A stretch of 45,525 bases of DNA from Microbacteriaceae bacterium PS02067 (GCA_029960085.1 JASCPG010000020.1:1-45525), one strand, 5' to 3'; positions 16,916 through 27,776 are shown, numbered from the stretch's first letter. A program made the numbers and translations. The notes: generated by a model from the sequence alone, not told the origin.

Positions 16916-16938
16916 GGCATCCGTTCGCGGCGGATGCC
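16916..16938. terminator. Hairpin between convergent genes (GGCATCCG/CGGATGCC)
   Basis: A perfect 8-bp stem with a seven-base loop sits between the CsoR-like gene stop and the acyl-CoA dehydrogenase stop. It has no T-tract but is well placed as a bidirectional terminator. The arms are the heptamer GGATGCC, which is abundant across the window. Confidence 0.6.
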
Positions 16939-16951
16939 GCCCGTCACCCCA

Positions 16952-18115
16952 TCACGAGGTCGAGACCGGCCCGAGCCACGCGGCGGCGACGGTGGAGTGC
17001 GCCGATTCGGGGTCGGAGGGGTGGAACATCCCGGCGAGCACGTCGCGGTACAGGCGGCTGAGCTCCGTGCGCGTGAAATAGGACGAACCGCCGGCGACGA
17101 GCATCGCCTCATCGACGATCTGCTTGGCCGCGACGACGGCGCGATGCTTGAGCCCCGACAGCTTCGCGAACCACAGCCCGCCGTGGTCCGCCCGCGCGTC
17201 GACGTCTCCGGCGACGGCGGCGATCTGGGGGAGGAGGGCGTCGTAGGCGAGAGCCATCTCGGCGATGCGCCAGCGGATGTCGGGGTCGTCGCTGTACGCG
17301 AGGCCCGTCTTCTTCGAGGTGCGCTTCTTCGCCGTCTCGACGGCGAGGTCGAGCGCGCGGCGGGCGATGCCCGTGTACACGGATGCCAAAAGGACCTCGA
17401 ACACGCTGAAGATGCCGAACACGATCGGGTCGGGGTTCGGCCCGGGTGCCACGCGGCGCACGACCCGGTCGGCCGGGGCGACGGCGCCGTGCAGCTCGGT
17501 CGTCCGCGACTGCGTGCCGCGCATGCCGACCGTGTCCCAGTCGTCGCGGGTCGTCACGGCATCCGTTCGGGGGATGAACGCGTACACCATCTGCGGCGCG
17601 TCCGGGCTCGTCGTGTCGAGACCGTGCAGGCCCAGCTGGGTCCAGACGGGCGCGAGCGAGGTGAAGATCTTCGTCCCGGTGAAGGCATACCCGCCGTCAC
17701 CGGTGGGGGCGACGTCGGTGTCGCTGCCGAAGAGCACGAGGTCGTTGCCGGCCTCGCTGATGCCGAACGCGAACACCTCGCCTGAGGCTGCGCCCTCCTG
17801 CACGAAGCGGAGGGAGTCGATGCCGCGATCGGCCAGGACCTTGGCGACGCCCGTCCAGACGAGGTGCATGTTCACGGCGAGTGCCGTGGCGGGAGCCGCC
17901 GACGCGAGGCGCTGCTGCAGGAGCGCCGCCTCGGCGAGGCTGAGCCCCGCACCGCCGAGCTCGGCGGGCACGAGGATCGCGAGATACCCGGCCTCTTTCA
18001 GCTCCGCGAGGTCTTCGTCGGGGAAGCGGTTCTCGGCATCCACCGCCGCGGCGCGCGAGCGGATGCGCTCGAGCAGGTCGTCGGGGAGGTGGTCGGCGGG
18101 GTCGAAATCGGTCAC
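16952..18115 (-). CDS. Acyl-CoA dehydrogenase family flavoprotein
   Basis: The 387-residue protein follows the acyl-CoA dehydrogenase plan. The N-terminal helical domain has DLAELKEAGYLAILVPAELGGAGLS, the middle beta domain FAFGISEAGNDL and FTGTKIFTSLAP, and the C-terminal helical domain TGIARRALDLAVETAKKR and ends with LAGMFHPSDPES. Such enzymes use FAD to desaturate acyl-CoAs, but several relatives (DszC/SfnB-like monooxygenases) use the same fold, and I cannot place the catalytic Glu with confidence. It is thus a general call. The GTG at 18115 has CAGGAT six bases upstream, the leaderless pattern. No electron-transfer flavoprotein genes are nearby. Confidence 0.82.
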   Translation of the reverse strand: MTDFDPADHLPDDLLERIRSRAAAVDAENRFPDEDLAELKEAGYLAILVPAELGGAGLSLAEAALLQQRLASAAPATALAVNMHLVWTGVAKVLADRGIDSLRFVQEGAASGEVFAFGISEAGNDLVLFGSDTDVAPTGDGGYAFTGTKIFTSLAPVWTQLGLHGLDTTSPDAPQMVYAFIPRTDAVTTRDDWDTVGMRGTQSRTTELHGAVAPADRVVRRVAPGPNPDPIVFGIFSVFEVLLASVYTGIARRALDLAVETAKKRTSKKTGLAYSDDPDIRWRIAEMALAYDALLPQIAAVAGDVDARADHGGLWFAKLSGLKHRAVVAAKQIVDEAMLVAGGSSYFTRTELSRLYRDVLAGMFHPSDPESAHSTVAAAWLGPVSTS

Positions 18116-18121
18116 CCTTCC

Positions 18122-18127
18122 ATCCTG
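18122..18127 (-). promoter_or_regulatory. Leaderless -10-like hexamer (CAGGAT) of the acyl-CoA dehydrogenase
   Basis: CAGGAT, six bases (GGAAGG), then GTG. Confidence 0.45.
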
Positions 18128-18199
18128 CCCCCGCGCCAGGCGTCTCGGCCTCGCCCGCGCGGATGCCCGCGCCGCGCCCGCGCCGCGCCGACGCCGTGC

Positions 18200-18307
18200 G
18201 TGACGAATGCAGGAAAAGCGCGAGCGGCCTCAGCGGAGGGCCGCCTCCAGGTGCCGCATCGTGGCCTCGGGGAGATCACGGTGCGGAGAATGTCCTGCAT
18301 TCGTCAC
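18200..18307. repeat. Palindromic element C overlapping the hydrolase 3' end
   Basis: GTGACGAATGCAGGA at 18200-18214 is matched perfectly by its reverse complement at 18293-18307; the element spans 108 bp. The right arm lies inside the alpha/beta-hydrolase gene and encodes Val-Thr-Asn-Ala-Gly just before the catalytic His. The left arm lies 15-30 bp beyond the stop. The arm is identical to the outer 15 bases of elements A (left) and B (left). Confidence 0.9.
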
Positions 18308-18985
18308 CACCGACATCGTCACCACCGGGTTCTGGCGCACCTCGTCGGCCAGGGCGCCCGTGAAGATCGAGTAGACGTTCGGGTCGCTCGCGATGATGTG
18401 CGTCGGGACAGTGAGCCGGGCCGCGGCCCCGCGCACGTCCCACGGAGTGTTCTGCACGCTGGTCTGCTCGACGGCCCAGCGGCTCGCCTGCGCGGCCGAC
18501 AGCGCCTTCAGCTCGATGTCGTGGGGATGCCACGTGGGGTGCTCGGCGCGGACGGCCGCTTCGGACGTGTCGGCGAAGGCGCTTTCCTGACTGACGCGCA
18601 CGAGGGCGCGATCGTGGTCCTGCAGATGGATGGCGGGGTCGATGAGCACGAGACGCCGCGTCCACGTCGGCGCATCGGCGCTCGCGACGGTCGCCGCCGC
18701 GCCCCCCAGGGAGTGGGCGACGACGAGATCCCAAGGGGCGTCGTCGGCGGTCACGGTGCGGGCGAGATCGGCGGCGTACGCCGCGATCGAGTAGTCGAGC
18801 GCGCGCGGCGCCGTGCCGTGACCGCGCAGATCGACCGCGGTGGCGTGCCAGCCGGCATCCGCGAGCCAGGTTCCGTAACGCCACATCAGTGCGCCGCTCG
18901 AGCCGAGACCGTGCACGAGAAGAGCCCGGCGGCGGGCGGCAGGGTCGCCCCAGGAGAGGCGGGGGAGGGTCACGGGCGTGCTCAT
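18230..18985 (-). CDS. Alpha/beta-hydrolase
   Basis: The 251-residue protein has a classical fold. HGLGSSG (residues 25-31) forms the oxyanion loop, AHSLGG carries the nucleophile Ser92, and VTNAGHSPHRDLPE carries the catalytic His232 near the C-terminus. It resembles small esterases, lactonases or haloperoxidase-like hydrolases of actinobacteria; the substrate is unknown and there is no signal peptide. Codons for residues 229-233 (AAT, GCA, GGA, CAT, TCT) are unusual for this G+C-rich genome, and the 15 bases ending at Gly231 coincide with the right arm of element C. The ATG at 18985 has TAGGCT six bases upstream, hence a leaderless transcript. Confidence 0.88.
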   Translation of the reverse strand: MSTPVTLPRLSWGDPAARRRALLVHGLGSSGALMWRYGTWLADAGWHATAVDLRGHGTAPRALDYSIAAYAADLARTVTADDAPWDLVVAHSLGGAAATVASADAPTWTRRLVLIDPAIHLQDHDRALVRVSQESAFADTSEAAVRAEHPTWHPHDIELKALSAAQASRWAVEQTSVQNTPWDVRGAAARLTVPTHIIASDPNVYSIFTGALADEVRQNPVVTMSVVTNAGHSPHRDLPEATMRHLEAALR

Positions 18986-18991
18986 GCCCCC

Positions 18992-18997
18992 AGCCTA
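18992..18997 (-). promoter_or_regulatory. Leaderless -10 (TAGGCT) of the hydrolase
   Basis: TAGGCT, six bases, then ATG. Confidence 0.6.
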
Positions 18998-19034
18998 GGA
19001 GCGCGGCGTCCGGCCACTGGGCACGCGCGGTGAC

Positions 19035-19051
19035 GGATGCCGCAGGCATCC
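19035..19051 (-). terminator. Hairpin after the MFS gene (GGATGCC/GGCATCC)
   Basis: Perfect 7-bp stem with a GCA loop, five bases past the MFS stop and before the hydrolase promoter. It is probably a T-tract-free terminator. Confidence 0.6.
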
Positions 19052-19056
19052 TGCCA

Positions 19057-20280
19057 TCACGTGAGGACGGGGACGGGCTCCGTGTCGGGGATGGGGCTCG
19101 CGTCGCGGCCGCGGAGGTCGGGGAAGCCGCGCACGCAGGCGGCGGCGACGACGGCACCGAGGATCGCGAACCCGGCGGCGGCCGCATATGCACCGGCGGG
19201 GCCGACGCCGTCGATGAGGAAGCCGGCGATCGCCGAGCCGAGGGCGGCGCCGATCAGCTGCCCCGTGCCGATCCAGCCGTACGCCTCGGCGGTCTCGCTG
19301 AACTTCACGGACGCGGACGTCATCGCGAACATCACGGCGAGCGCCGGGGCGACGCCGACACCCGCGACGAGAAGACACAGGCTGACCCACCACGGCGTCG
19401 ACGCGGTGACCTCGTCGACGAAGAACACGGCGGCGGTGAGGCCGACGGCGACGACCGTCAGGCGCCTGGCCATCGCCCACGGGCCGATCGGGATGTGGCC
19501 GAATGCGAGCCCGCCGGCGAGGCTGCCGACCGAGAACACGGCGAGGACGAGCCCGGCCTCGAGTCCGCCGTGGCCGAAGGTCGCCACGACCGCCGCCTCG
19601 ACGGCCGCACACGCCCCGATGAGGAGGAATCCGATCACGGTGGCGAGGAGGACGACGGGCTTTCCGAGGACCTTGCCGAACGCGCGGCGGCTGCGCGGGA
19701 TGCGTACGCGCCCCACTTCGGGGGAGAGGATGAACCACGCGCCGCCGAGGACGAGGATGACGATGATCAGCAGCAGGCCGACGACCGTGCCGACCTGCGT
19801 CGCGACGATCGTGATGAGCACGGGCGCGAGGATCCAGATGATCTCCTGCAGGCTCGCATCGAGCGAGAACAGCGCCGTCAGCTGGCGTGAGTTGACGAGC
19901 TTCGGGTAGATCGTGCGCACCGCCGACTGTACGGGCGGCGTGGACAGGCCCGCGACGAGGCCGCACGCCATGTAGCCCGGGACGCTCATCGGCACGAGGG
20001 CGAGGACCATGAGCGCCGCGGCGCACACCGCGGTCGTCAGCGTGAGCACACGGCGGATGCCCCAGATGCCCATCCAGCGGCTCGTGACGGGGCCGGCGAC
20101 GGCCTGACCGATCGAGGTCGCCGCGAGCACGAGCCCCGCGGCACCGTAGGTGCCGGTCTGCTGCTCGACGTGCAGGAGGACCGCGAGACTCATCATCCCG
20201 TTGGGGAAACGGGCGGTGAGCTGTGCGGCGATGATGCGCGCGACCCCGGGGGTGCGCAGGAGTTCCCGATATCCCGCCAC
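19057..20280 (-). CDS. MFS transporter
   Basis: The 407-residue protein has about twelve hydrophobic segments and the look of a major facilitator permease. An early loop is SRWMGIWGIRRVLTLT, the first half has SVPGYMACGLVAGLSTPPVQSAVRTIYP, and a central cytoplasmic region RIPRSRRAFGKVLGKP joins the halves. It is located in the cytoplasmic membrane. The substrate is unknown; the type resembles drug or metabolite exporters of actinobacteria. The GTG at 20280 is chosen because TACCGT lies exactly six bases upstream and the first conserved residues (YRELLRTPGVARI) follow at once. A frame to an ATG at 20382 adds an Arg-rich stretch that looks non-coding. Confidence 0.85.
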   Translation of the reverse strand: MAGYRELLRTPGVARIIAAQLTARFPNGMMSLAVLLHVEQQTGTYGAAGLVLAATSIGQAVAGPVTSRWMGIWGIRRVLTLTTAVCAAALMVLALVPMSVPGYMACGLVAGLSTPPVQSAVRTIYPKLVNSRQLTALFSLDASLQEIIWILAPVLITIVATQVGTVVGLLLIIVILVLGGAWFILSPEVGRVRIPRSRRAFGKVLGKPVVLLATVIGFLLIGACAAVEAAVVATFGHGGLEAGLVLAVFSVGSLAGGLAFGHIPIGPWAMARRLTVVAVGLTAAVFFVDEVTASTPWWVSLCLLVAGVGVAPALAVMFAMTSASVKFSETAEAYGWIGTGQLIGAALGSAIAGFLIDGVGPAGAYAAAAGFAILGAVVAAACVRGFPDLRGRDASPIPDTEPVPVLT

Positions 20281-20286
20281 CCCTCT

Positions 20287-20292
20287 ACGGTA
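20287..20292 (-). promoter_or_regulatory. Leaderless -10 (TACCGT) of the MFS gene
   Basis: TACCGT, six bases (AGAGGG), then GTG. Confidence 0.55.
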
Positions 20293-20550
20293 CCCGTCGG
20301 CGAGGGCTCGCCGCCGCGTCGATCGGGTGCGTGCGCGCGACACGCCCGACACGCCCGCGACACGCCGGAGTGCACGATCCACAGGCGGATTCGATGTCGG
20401 AGGCCCCTCGTACGGTCGCAGCTGTGGATGGATGCCTCGGGCATCCGTGAAATGCGCGGGATTCAGGACTTTTCGCGCAGCGGAATCCGTCTCGCGGCTG
20501 TGGATGAAACGGTGGACAAGTTGTGTTGTACCTGGGGAGAGCGGTGCAAA

Positions 20551-20613
20551 ACTACACGGATGTAACTACTACCCCTTGTGGTGCTTCCGAGTGTCGGTAC
20601 CCATATGTAGTAT
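20551..20613 (+). promoter_or_regulatory. Possible NrdR-controlled promoter region of nrdHIEF
   Basis: The A+T-rich stretch contains ACTACA at 20551 and ATGTAGTAT at 20605-20613, which match halves of the NrdR box as I recall it from actinobacteria (close to ACACTACATGTAGTAT). Neither site is a complete box, so this is tentative. Confidence 0.35.
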
Positions 20614-20674
20614 TGGACTCCCGACGGCGTACAGCCGGAGAACGGGCTTGATTTTGAAGGGAGAACGGATCGAC

Positions 20675-20905
20675 ATGGCGATCACGGTTTACACGAAGCC
20701 GTCGTGCGTGCAGTGCAACGCGACGTACCGGGCACTGGACTCGAAGGGCATCGACTACGAGGTGCTGGACCTGTCCGAAGACCCGGCGGCGCTCGAGCAC
20801 GTCAAGTCGCTCGGGTACCTGCAGGCGCCGGTCGTCGTCACCGACGAGGACCACTGGTCGGGCTTCCGCCCCGACAAGATCGACGAGCTCGCCGCTCGTC
20901 TCTGA
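20675..20905 (+). CDS. nrdH: Glutaredoxin-like NrdH redoxin
   Basis: The 76-residue NrdH has the active site Cys11-Val-Gln-Cys14 in [15 protein letters not shown], and ends [12 protein letters not shown], the family's C-terminal signature. It passes electrons from thioredoxin reductase to the class Ib ribonucleotide reductase NrdE. The ATG is preceded by GAAGGGAGA. It is the first gene of nrdHIEF, with 52 bp to nrdI. Confidence 0.95.
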   Translation: MAITVYTKPSCVQCNATYRALDSKGIDYEVLDLSEDPAALEHVKSLGYLQAPVVVTDEDHWSGFRPDKIDELAARL

Positions 20906-20957
20906 TCACCACGCACCGGCGCAGCGCGCCGGCACTCGATCACCGGAAGGGGTTCAA

Positions 20958-21385
20958 GTGCTGACCACCACTGCTGCGCCGCTGCTGGTCTACTTCTCGA
21001 GCGTGTCGGGCAACACCGCACGCTTCATCGAGAAGCTGGGGATGCCGGCCCTCCGGATCCCGCTCACCGCTGCCGACCCCCAGATCGAGGTCGATGAGCC
21101 GTTCGTGCTCGTCACCCCGACCTACGGGGGAGGGCAGGGGCGAGGGGCCGAGAAGGGGGCAGTCCCCAAGCAGGTGATCCGGTTCCTCAACGTCGAGCAC
21201 AATCGGCGTCTCCTGCGCGGAGTGATCTCCGCGGGCAACACCAACTTCGGCGAACACTTCTGCGTCGCCGGCGACATCATCAGCCGCAAGTGCTCCGTGC
21301 CGCACTTGTACCGGCTAGAACTTTTCGGCACGCCTGACGACGTCGATCGAGTGACCGACGGATTGGAACGATGGTGGAAGCTGCA

Positions 21386-21389
<4 letters not shown>
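20958..21389 (+). CDS. nrdI: NrdI flavodoxin-like protein
   Basis: NrdI supplies an oxidant via FMN to assemble the Mn(III)2-tyrosyl radical in NrdF. The 143-residue product starts with a flavodoxin phosphate loop ([17 protein letters not shown]), then [12 protein letters not shown] and [19 protein letters not shown], the flavin-binding loops. The GTG follows GGAAGGGG. Its 3' end overlaps nrdE, consistent with tight co-translation. Confidence 0.95.
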
Positions 21390-24566
<3,177 letters not shown>

Positions 24567-24576
24567 TCGCTCCCGA

Positions 24577-25416
24577 TCACGTCGCCCAGTCGATCTCGGC
24601 GCGGACGGCGTCCCCGATCGCGCGCATCGCGGCGAGCGCCTCGTCTCGCCACGGGTCCGAGTCTTGCTCGTACGTCCAGTTCACGAGGCACGCGTAGGCG
24701 AGGGATCGCGACGGGCCTGTCGCGATCCCGACGTCGACGCGAACGCCGGCGTCGGTCCCGGTCTTGTGCACGACCGTGATCCGGCGATCGGGGTGGGTGT
24801 GTGCGAGGGGGTCGAGCCCGAAGGCGGCGGCGACCATGCTGAGATCGACGCCGTCGCGCAGCCATTCCCGCACCCGGGCGCTCACCGCGGGGCTGAGGAG
24901 CGTGCCCCGGTGCAGTCGCACGAGCAGGTCGGCGTAACCGGCGGCCGACCCCGTGCTGAGTGTCGGAGGATGTCCCGGGCCGCGTTCGTCGCGCACCCGG
25001 TCATGCAGGTTCACCTCGTGGACGCGGGCTCGCCGCGCGGTGTCGGCGACCTGCTGCGGGCCACCGACACGATGCAGGAGCACGTTGGTCGCCCAGTTGT
25101 CGCTGACCATGCCGACAAGCCGCGCGACATCCTCGACGGGGAGTTCCGGCACGCTGAGGTGTTGCCAGATCCCCGAATCCGCCGCGGCGAGAGCGGGGTC
25201 CCGCGGCAGCAGCTCTGCCGCGCTCAGTGATACGGCCTCGAGCTGGCGGGCCGCCTCCAAGAGCACGAGGATCTTCGCGCCGCTGGCGGTCTTCAGCTGC
25301 CGGTGCGAGCCGACGTCGAGCAGGGCGTCACCCGTGGAGGCATCCACCACGAGGACACTCCATGTCAGGGGTGACACGCCCAGCGCCGTCGCGAGATCGC
25401 CCCACGTCTGTGTCAT
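24577..25416 (-). CDS. Class A beta-lactamase-fold serine hydrolase without signal peptide
   Basis: The 279-residue protein has all three penicilloyl-serine transferase motifs in order: Ser45-Gly-Ala-Lys48 (TASGAKI), Ser105-Asp-Asn107 (VSDNWATN) and Lys218-Thr-Gly220 (HKTGTDAG). The omega-loop ExxLN of true class A enzymes is not seen; the corresponding stretch reads HDRVRDERG. There is no signal peptide, Tat motif or lipobox from the ATG at 25416 (preceded by GAGAGGG). It is thus probably cytosolic and may not be a resistance enzyme; an esterase or peptidase-like role is possible. Such proteins are common in actinobacteria under the label serine hydrolase. Confidence 0.8.
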   Translation of the reverse strand: MTQTWGDLATALGVSPLTWSVLVVDASTGDALLDVGSHRQLKTASGAKILVLLEAARQLEAVSLSAAELLPRDPALAAADSGIWQHLSVPELPVEDVARLVGMVSDNWATNVLLHRVGGPQQVADTARRARVHEVNLHDRVRDERGPGHPPTLSTGSAAGYADLLVRLHRGTLLSPAVSARVREWLRDGVDLSMVAAAFGLDPLAHTHPDRRITVVHKTGTDAGVRVDVGIATGPSRSLAYACLVNWTYEQDSDPWRDEALAAMRAIGDAVRAEIDWAT

Positions 25417-25522
25417 CGCGCACCCTCTCTCACGCCCCGACTGCCGCTCCACACCGGTGCGGCGCCCGCGTGGAAAGTCTGCCACCACGGCGCACGTGGC
25501 CTGATCGGGGCGGTCAAGTGGC

Positions 25523-25553
25523 AACATTCCTTCAGCTACACTGAAGGAATGTT
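25523..25553. promoter_or_regulatory. 13+13-bp perfect inverted repeat over the DUF3817 start
   Basis: AACATTCCTTCAG and its exact complement CTGAAGGAATGTT are separated by CTACA. The right arm contains GAAGGA and the ATG start; the -10-like TACACT begins in the spacer. It could be the operator of a repressor (the downstream MarR protein is a candidate) or, if a longer transcript exists, a hairpin that hides the start codon. Confidence 0.85.
25537..25542 (+). promoter_or_regulatory. Leaderless -10 (TACACT) of the DUF3817 gene
   Basis: TACACT, six bases (GAAGGA), then ATG; it sits at the centre of the palindrome at 25523-25553. Confidence 0.55.
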
Positions 25554-26013
25554 CGCCGCACCGCTTCGACTGTTCCGCACGCTCGCGATCGCCGAGGCGG
25601 TGTCGTGGACGCTGCTGATCGCGGCGCTCATCGTCCGGGGGCTCACGGGGTGGGCGCCCGCCGTCACGATCGGCGGTGGCATCCACGGCTTCGTCTTCCT
25701 CTCCTACGGCGCCACCGTGGTGCTGGTCGCGCTCAACAACCGGTGGAAGCCCGGACCCACGGCGCTTGCGCTCATCTCGGCGATCGTCCCGTATGCGACG
25801 ATCCCCGCCGAGGTGTGGCTGCATCGCCGTGGGTTGCTGGCCGGGTCGTGGCGCATCGACGTCAGCGCGCGCGATGAGGATGCCCGGTGGTACGACCGTC
25901 CGCTCGCCTGGTTCCTGCGGCGTCCGGCCGTGCTCTTCGGGGGACTGGCCGTGGCCGTCGCCGTCGTCTTCGCGGTGCTGCTCGTCGTCGGGCCTCCCGG
26001 CGGTAAGGCCTGA
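25549..26013 (+). CDS. DUF3817 integral membrane protein
   Basis: The 154-residue protein matches DUF3817. Three hydrophobic segments lie in the first ~90 residues: LAIAEAVSWTLLIAALIV, IHGFVFLSYGATVVLVAL and TALALISAIVPYATIPAEVWL, the last running into the basic stretch HRRGLL. A fourth segment closes the protein (VLFGGLAVAVAVVFAVLLVV). It is in the cytoplasmic membrane; its function is unknown. The start lies inside a perfect palindrome and has a leaderless -10, so expression is probably switched at initiation. A MarR gene follows 98 bp downstream on the same strand and may form a regulatory pair with it. Confidence 0.85.
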   Translation: MFAAPLRLFRTLAIAEAVSWTLLIAALIVRGLTGWAPAVTIGGGIHGFVFLSYGATVVLVALNNRWKPGPTALALISAIVPYATIPAEVWLHRRGLLAGSWRIDVSARDEDARWYDRPLAWFLRRPAVLFGGLAVAVAVVFAVLLVVGPPGGKA

Positions 26014-26099
26014 CGGCAGGCCCGGCATCTCACGACGCCCTCATCGGGGCGGTCGGGGTTGTCACGGTGGGCCGCGCCGCCGACTCCGGCGCCGCTCGC

Positions 26100-26105
26100 T
26101 AGCAT
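26100..26105 (+). promoter_or_regulatory. Leaderless -10 (TAGCAT) of the MarR gene
   Basis: TAGCAT, six bases, then ATG. This favours the ATG at 26112 over the GTG at 26106. Confidence 0.55.
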
Positions 26106-26111
26106 GTGCCT

Positions 26112-26522
26112 ATGAGTCAGGAAGCCCCGCGTTTCAGCCCCGTCATCGCGCTCCTCGCGGTGTCGGCGATGTGGGAGGCGCAACTCGCCGCGATCCTCAA
26201 GGATCTCGGCATCACGACTCGCAAGTTCGGCCTGCTCGGTCACATCTACGCCGAGCCCGGCATCTCCTTCTCCGAACTCGCCCGCCGCTCCCACATCACG
26301 GTGCAGTCCGCCCACACGGCCGTGCGTACCCTCGTGGACGACGGACTGGTCGAGGATGCCACGTCGCACGCGGGCGCAGCCAGCGACCTTCACGTCACGA
26401 AGAAGGGCGACGGCGTGCTGCAGGCGGCCCGTGACCGGCTGTTCGAACTCGACGGGGCGCTCGCCCAGCGGCTGCCCAACGTCGCCGCATCACTGGACGG
26501 CATCCGTGCCGGCATCGTCTGA
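26112..26522 (+). CDS. MarR-family transcriptional regulator
   Basis: The 136-residue winged-helix protein follows the MarR plan. An N-terminal dimerisation helix is VIALLAVSAMWEAQLAAILKDL, then the DNA-binding domain FGLLGHIYAEPGISFSELARRSHITVQSAHTAVRTLVDDGLVEDA with recognition helix around VQSAHTAVRTL, a wing with LHVTKKGDGVLQAA, and a C-terminal dimer helix. The palindrome at 25523 upstream of DUF3817 is a reasonable target. No similar palindrome precedes its own start. The ligand is unknown. Confidence 0.85.
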   Translation: MSQEAPRFSPVIALLAVSAMWEAQLAAILKDLGITTRKFGLLGHIYAEPGISFSELARRSHITVQSAHTAVRTLVDDGLVEDATSHAGAASDLHVTKKGDGVLQAARDRLFELDGALAQRLPNVAASLDGIRAGIV

Positions 26523-26642
26523 GGGGTCGCCTGACGACCTCGCCCCGTCGACTCGTCGTGGTCGCCGGATTCGCCACCATCGTCGGGACGGCGCTCCTGG
26601 TCGACTGCACTGAACGCGGCGGCGTCACCCCCGCGCGCATCG

Positions 26643-27776
26643 TCAGCGCCGCGTCGACACCGTCACGGTGAACTTCGCGTCCCGGGCGATCTGCTCGGTC
26701 GGCCCGACCACCCGCTCGAGCACGGGTCGGTACCGCAGTGCCGAGTTCCAGACGCACCACAGCTGCCCGCCCGGACGCAGGACACGGGCGGCATCCGCGA
26801 AGAGCCGTGGCGCCAGCTGGTCCGTGACGGCCGCACCCGAATGGAACGGCGGGTTCAGGGCGATGAAGGATGCCGAGGCATCCGCCCGCAGGCCGAGCAG
26901 GTCGTCCCCGGCGACGTGCACGCGATCCGCGACGTCGTTCGCGGCCACGGTCGCACGGGCCGAGGCGACGGCGACGGCGGACTGATCGCTCGACCACACG
27001 TACGCACCCGGATGCCGGACGGCGAGCCACGCGCCCACGACGCCGTTGCCGCACGCGAAGTCGATCCAGGGGTCGTCGCTACTGCCGCCGTCGAGGGAGC
27101 CCGGGAGGTGGGCGAGTAGCAGCCGGGTGCCGTGATCCAGCCGCGCACCGCCGAACGTGCCGCCGTACGCGCGGAGCTCCACGCCGCCGTCGCGCGCCGC
27201 CGCGGGTTCGGGCAGAGTGATGCCCGGCCGCGGCGTGCGGGCGACGAGCACACGGGACTTCTGCCGCGCGTGCGTGACGTCGACCCGCTCGAACGCGGCG
27301 GCGAGTGCGCCGTTCATCGCGACGCTCATGTGCTTGAGACGCCCGCCCGCGAAGACGACGACCTCCGGATCCGCGTGGCCCGCGATGAGGGCCGCCGTGT
27401 CACGGAGCGCATCGAGGGAGCGCGGCAGCCGCAGGAGCACCACACGTGCGCCGCGCAGCAGCTCCTCGCCCTGCGTCGCGACGGAGGTCACGCGGGCGTC
27501 GAGTCCCAGCCGATCGGCGTTGGAAGCCAGCGCGCGCTCGCCGACCAGGGCGTCCTGGTGCACCCGCACACCCTGCGCGCCGTCCCAGACCGCGCCGAGG
27601 GCGAGCGCGCCGTATGCGTCGCCGATCACGACGAGTTCTCCGTCGCCGAGACCGGCGCGGGCGGCGGCGGACTCGTCGAGGATCAGGCGATCGGCGGCAT
27701 CCGACGCCACGAGCCCGGGCCCCTCGATGTCGGGGGCGCGGCGCAGCGCCTCGAACGGGAACGAGCCGTCGCTCAC
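26643..27776 (-). CDS. RlmG/RsmC-like class I methyltransferase
   Basis: The 377-residue protein has two halves, like RsmC/RlmG enzymes that methylate guanine N2 in rRNA. The N-terminal half is a degenerate methyltransferase-like domain (VVFAGGRLKHMSVAMN). The C-terminal half has the SAM motif WIDFACGNGVVGAWLAV and the NPPF catalytic motif LNPPFHSG, followed by LRPGGQLWCVWNS. The call to rRNA N2-guanine methylation is by family; which residue is modified is unknown. A GTG start overlaps the upstream DUF4921 stop as GTGA, so they are co-translated. Confidence 0.85.
   Translation of the reverse strand: MSDGSFPFEALRRAPDIEGPGLVASDAADRLILDESAAARAGLGDGELVVIGDAYGALALGAVWDGAQGVRVHQDALVGERALASNADRLGLDARVTSVATQGEELLRGARVVLLRLPRSLDALRDTAALIAGHADPEVVVFAGGRLKHMSVAMNGALAAAFERVDVTHARQKSRVLVARTPRPGITLPEPAAARDGGVELRAYGGTFGGARLDHGTRLLLAHLPGSLDGGSSDDPWIDFACGNGVVGAWLAVRHPGAYVWSSDQSAVAVASARATVAANDVADRVHVAGDDLLGLRADASASFIALNPPFHSGAAVTDQLAPRLFADAARVLRPGGQLWCVWNSALRYRPVLERVVGPTEQIARDAKFTVTVSTRR

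Larger units (their letters stand above)
20281..20674. other. Intergenic region upstream of nrdHIEF
   Basis: This 394-bp divergent gap holds the MFS leaderless promoter at its left end, three near-copies of CGACACGCC at about 20338-20366, and a noticeably A+T-richer stretch (20545-20625) that is the likely nrd promoter/operator. No coding sequence was recognised. Confidence 0.6.

Noticed and set aside
20400..20560. Riboswitch or structured leader upstream of nrdHIEF
   Set aside because: No recognisable cobalamin or other riboswitch core; class Ib enzymes are usually controlled by NrdR-type repressors instead.
26523..26642. Short open stretch after the MarR gene that would encode a hydrophobic segment (RRLVVVAGFATIVGTALLV)
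   Set aside because: There is no ATG, GTG or TTG in frame and no ribosome binding site; it is too short to support as a gene or remnant.
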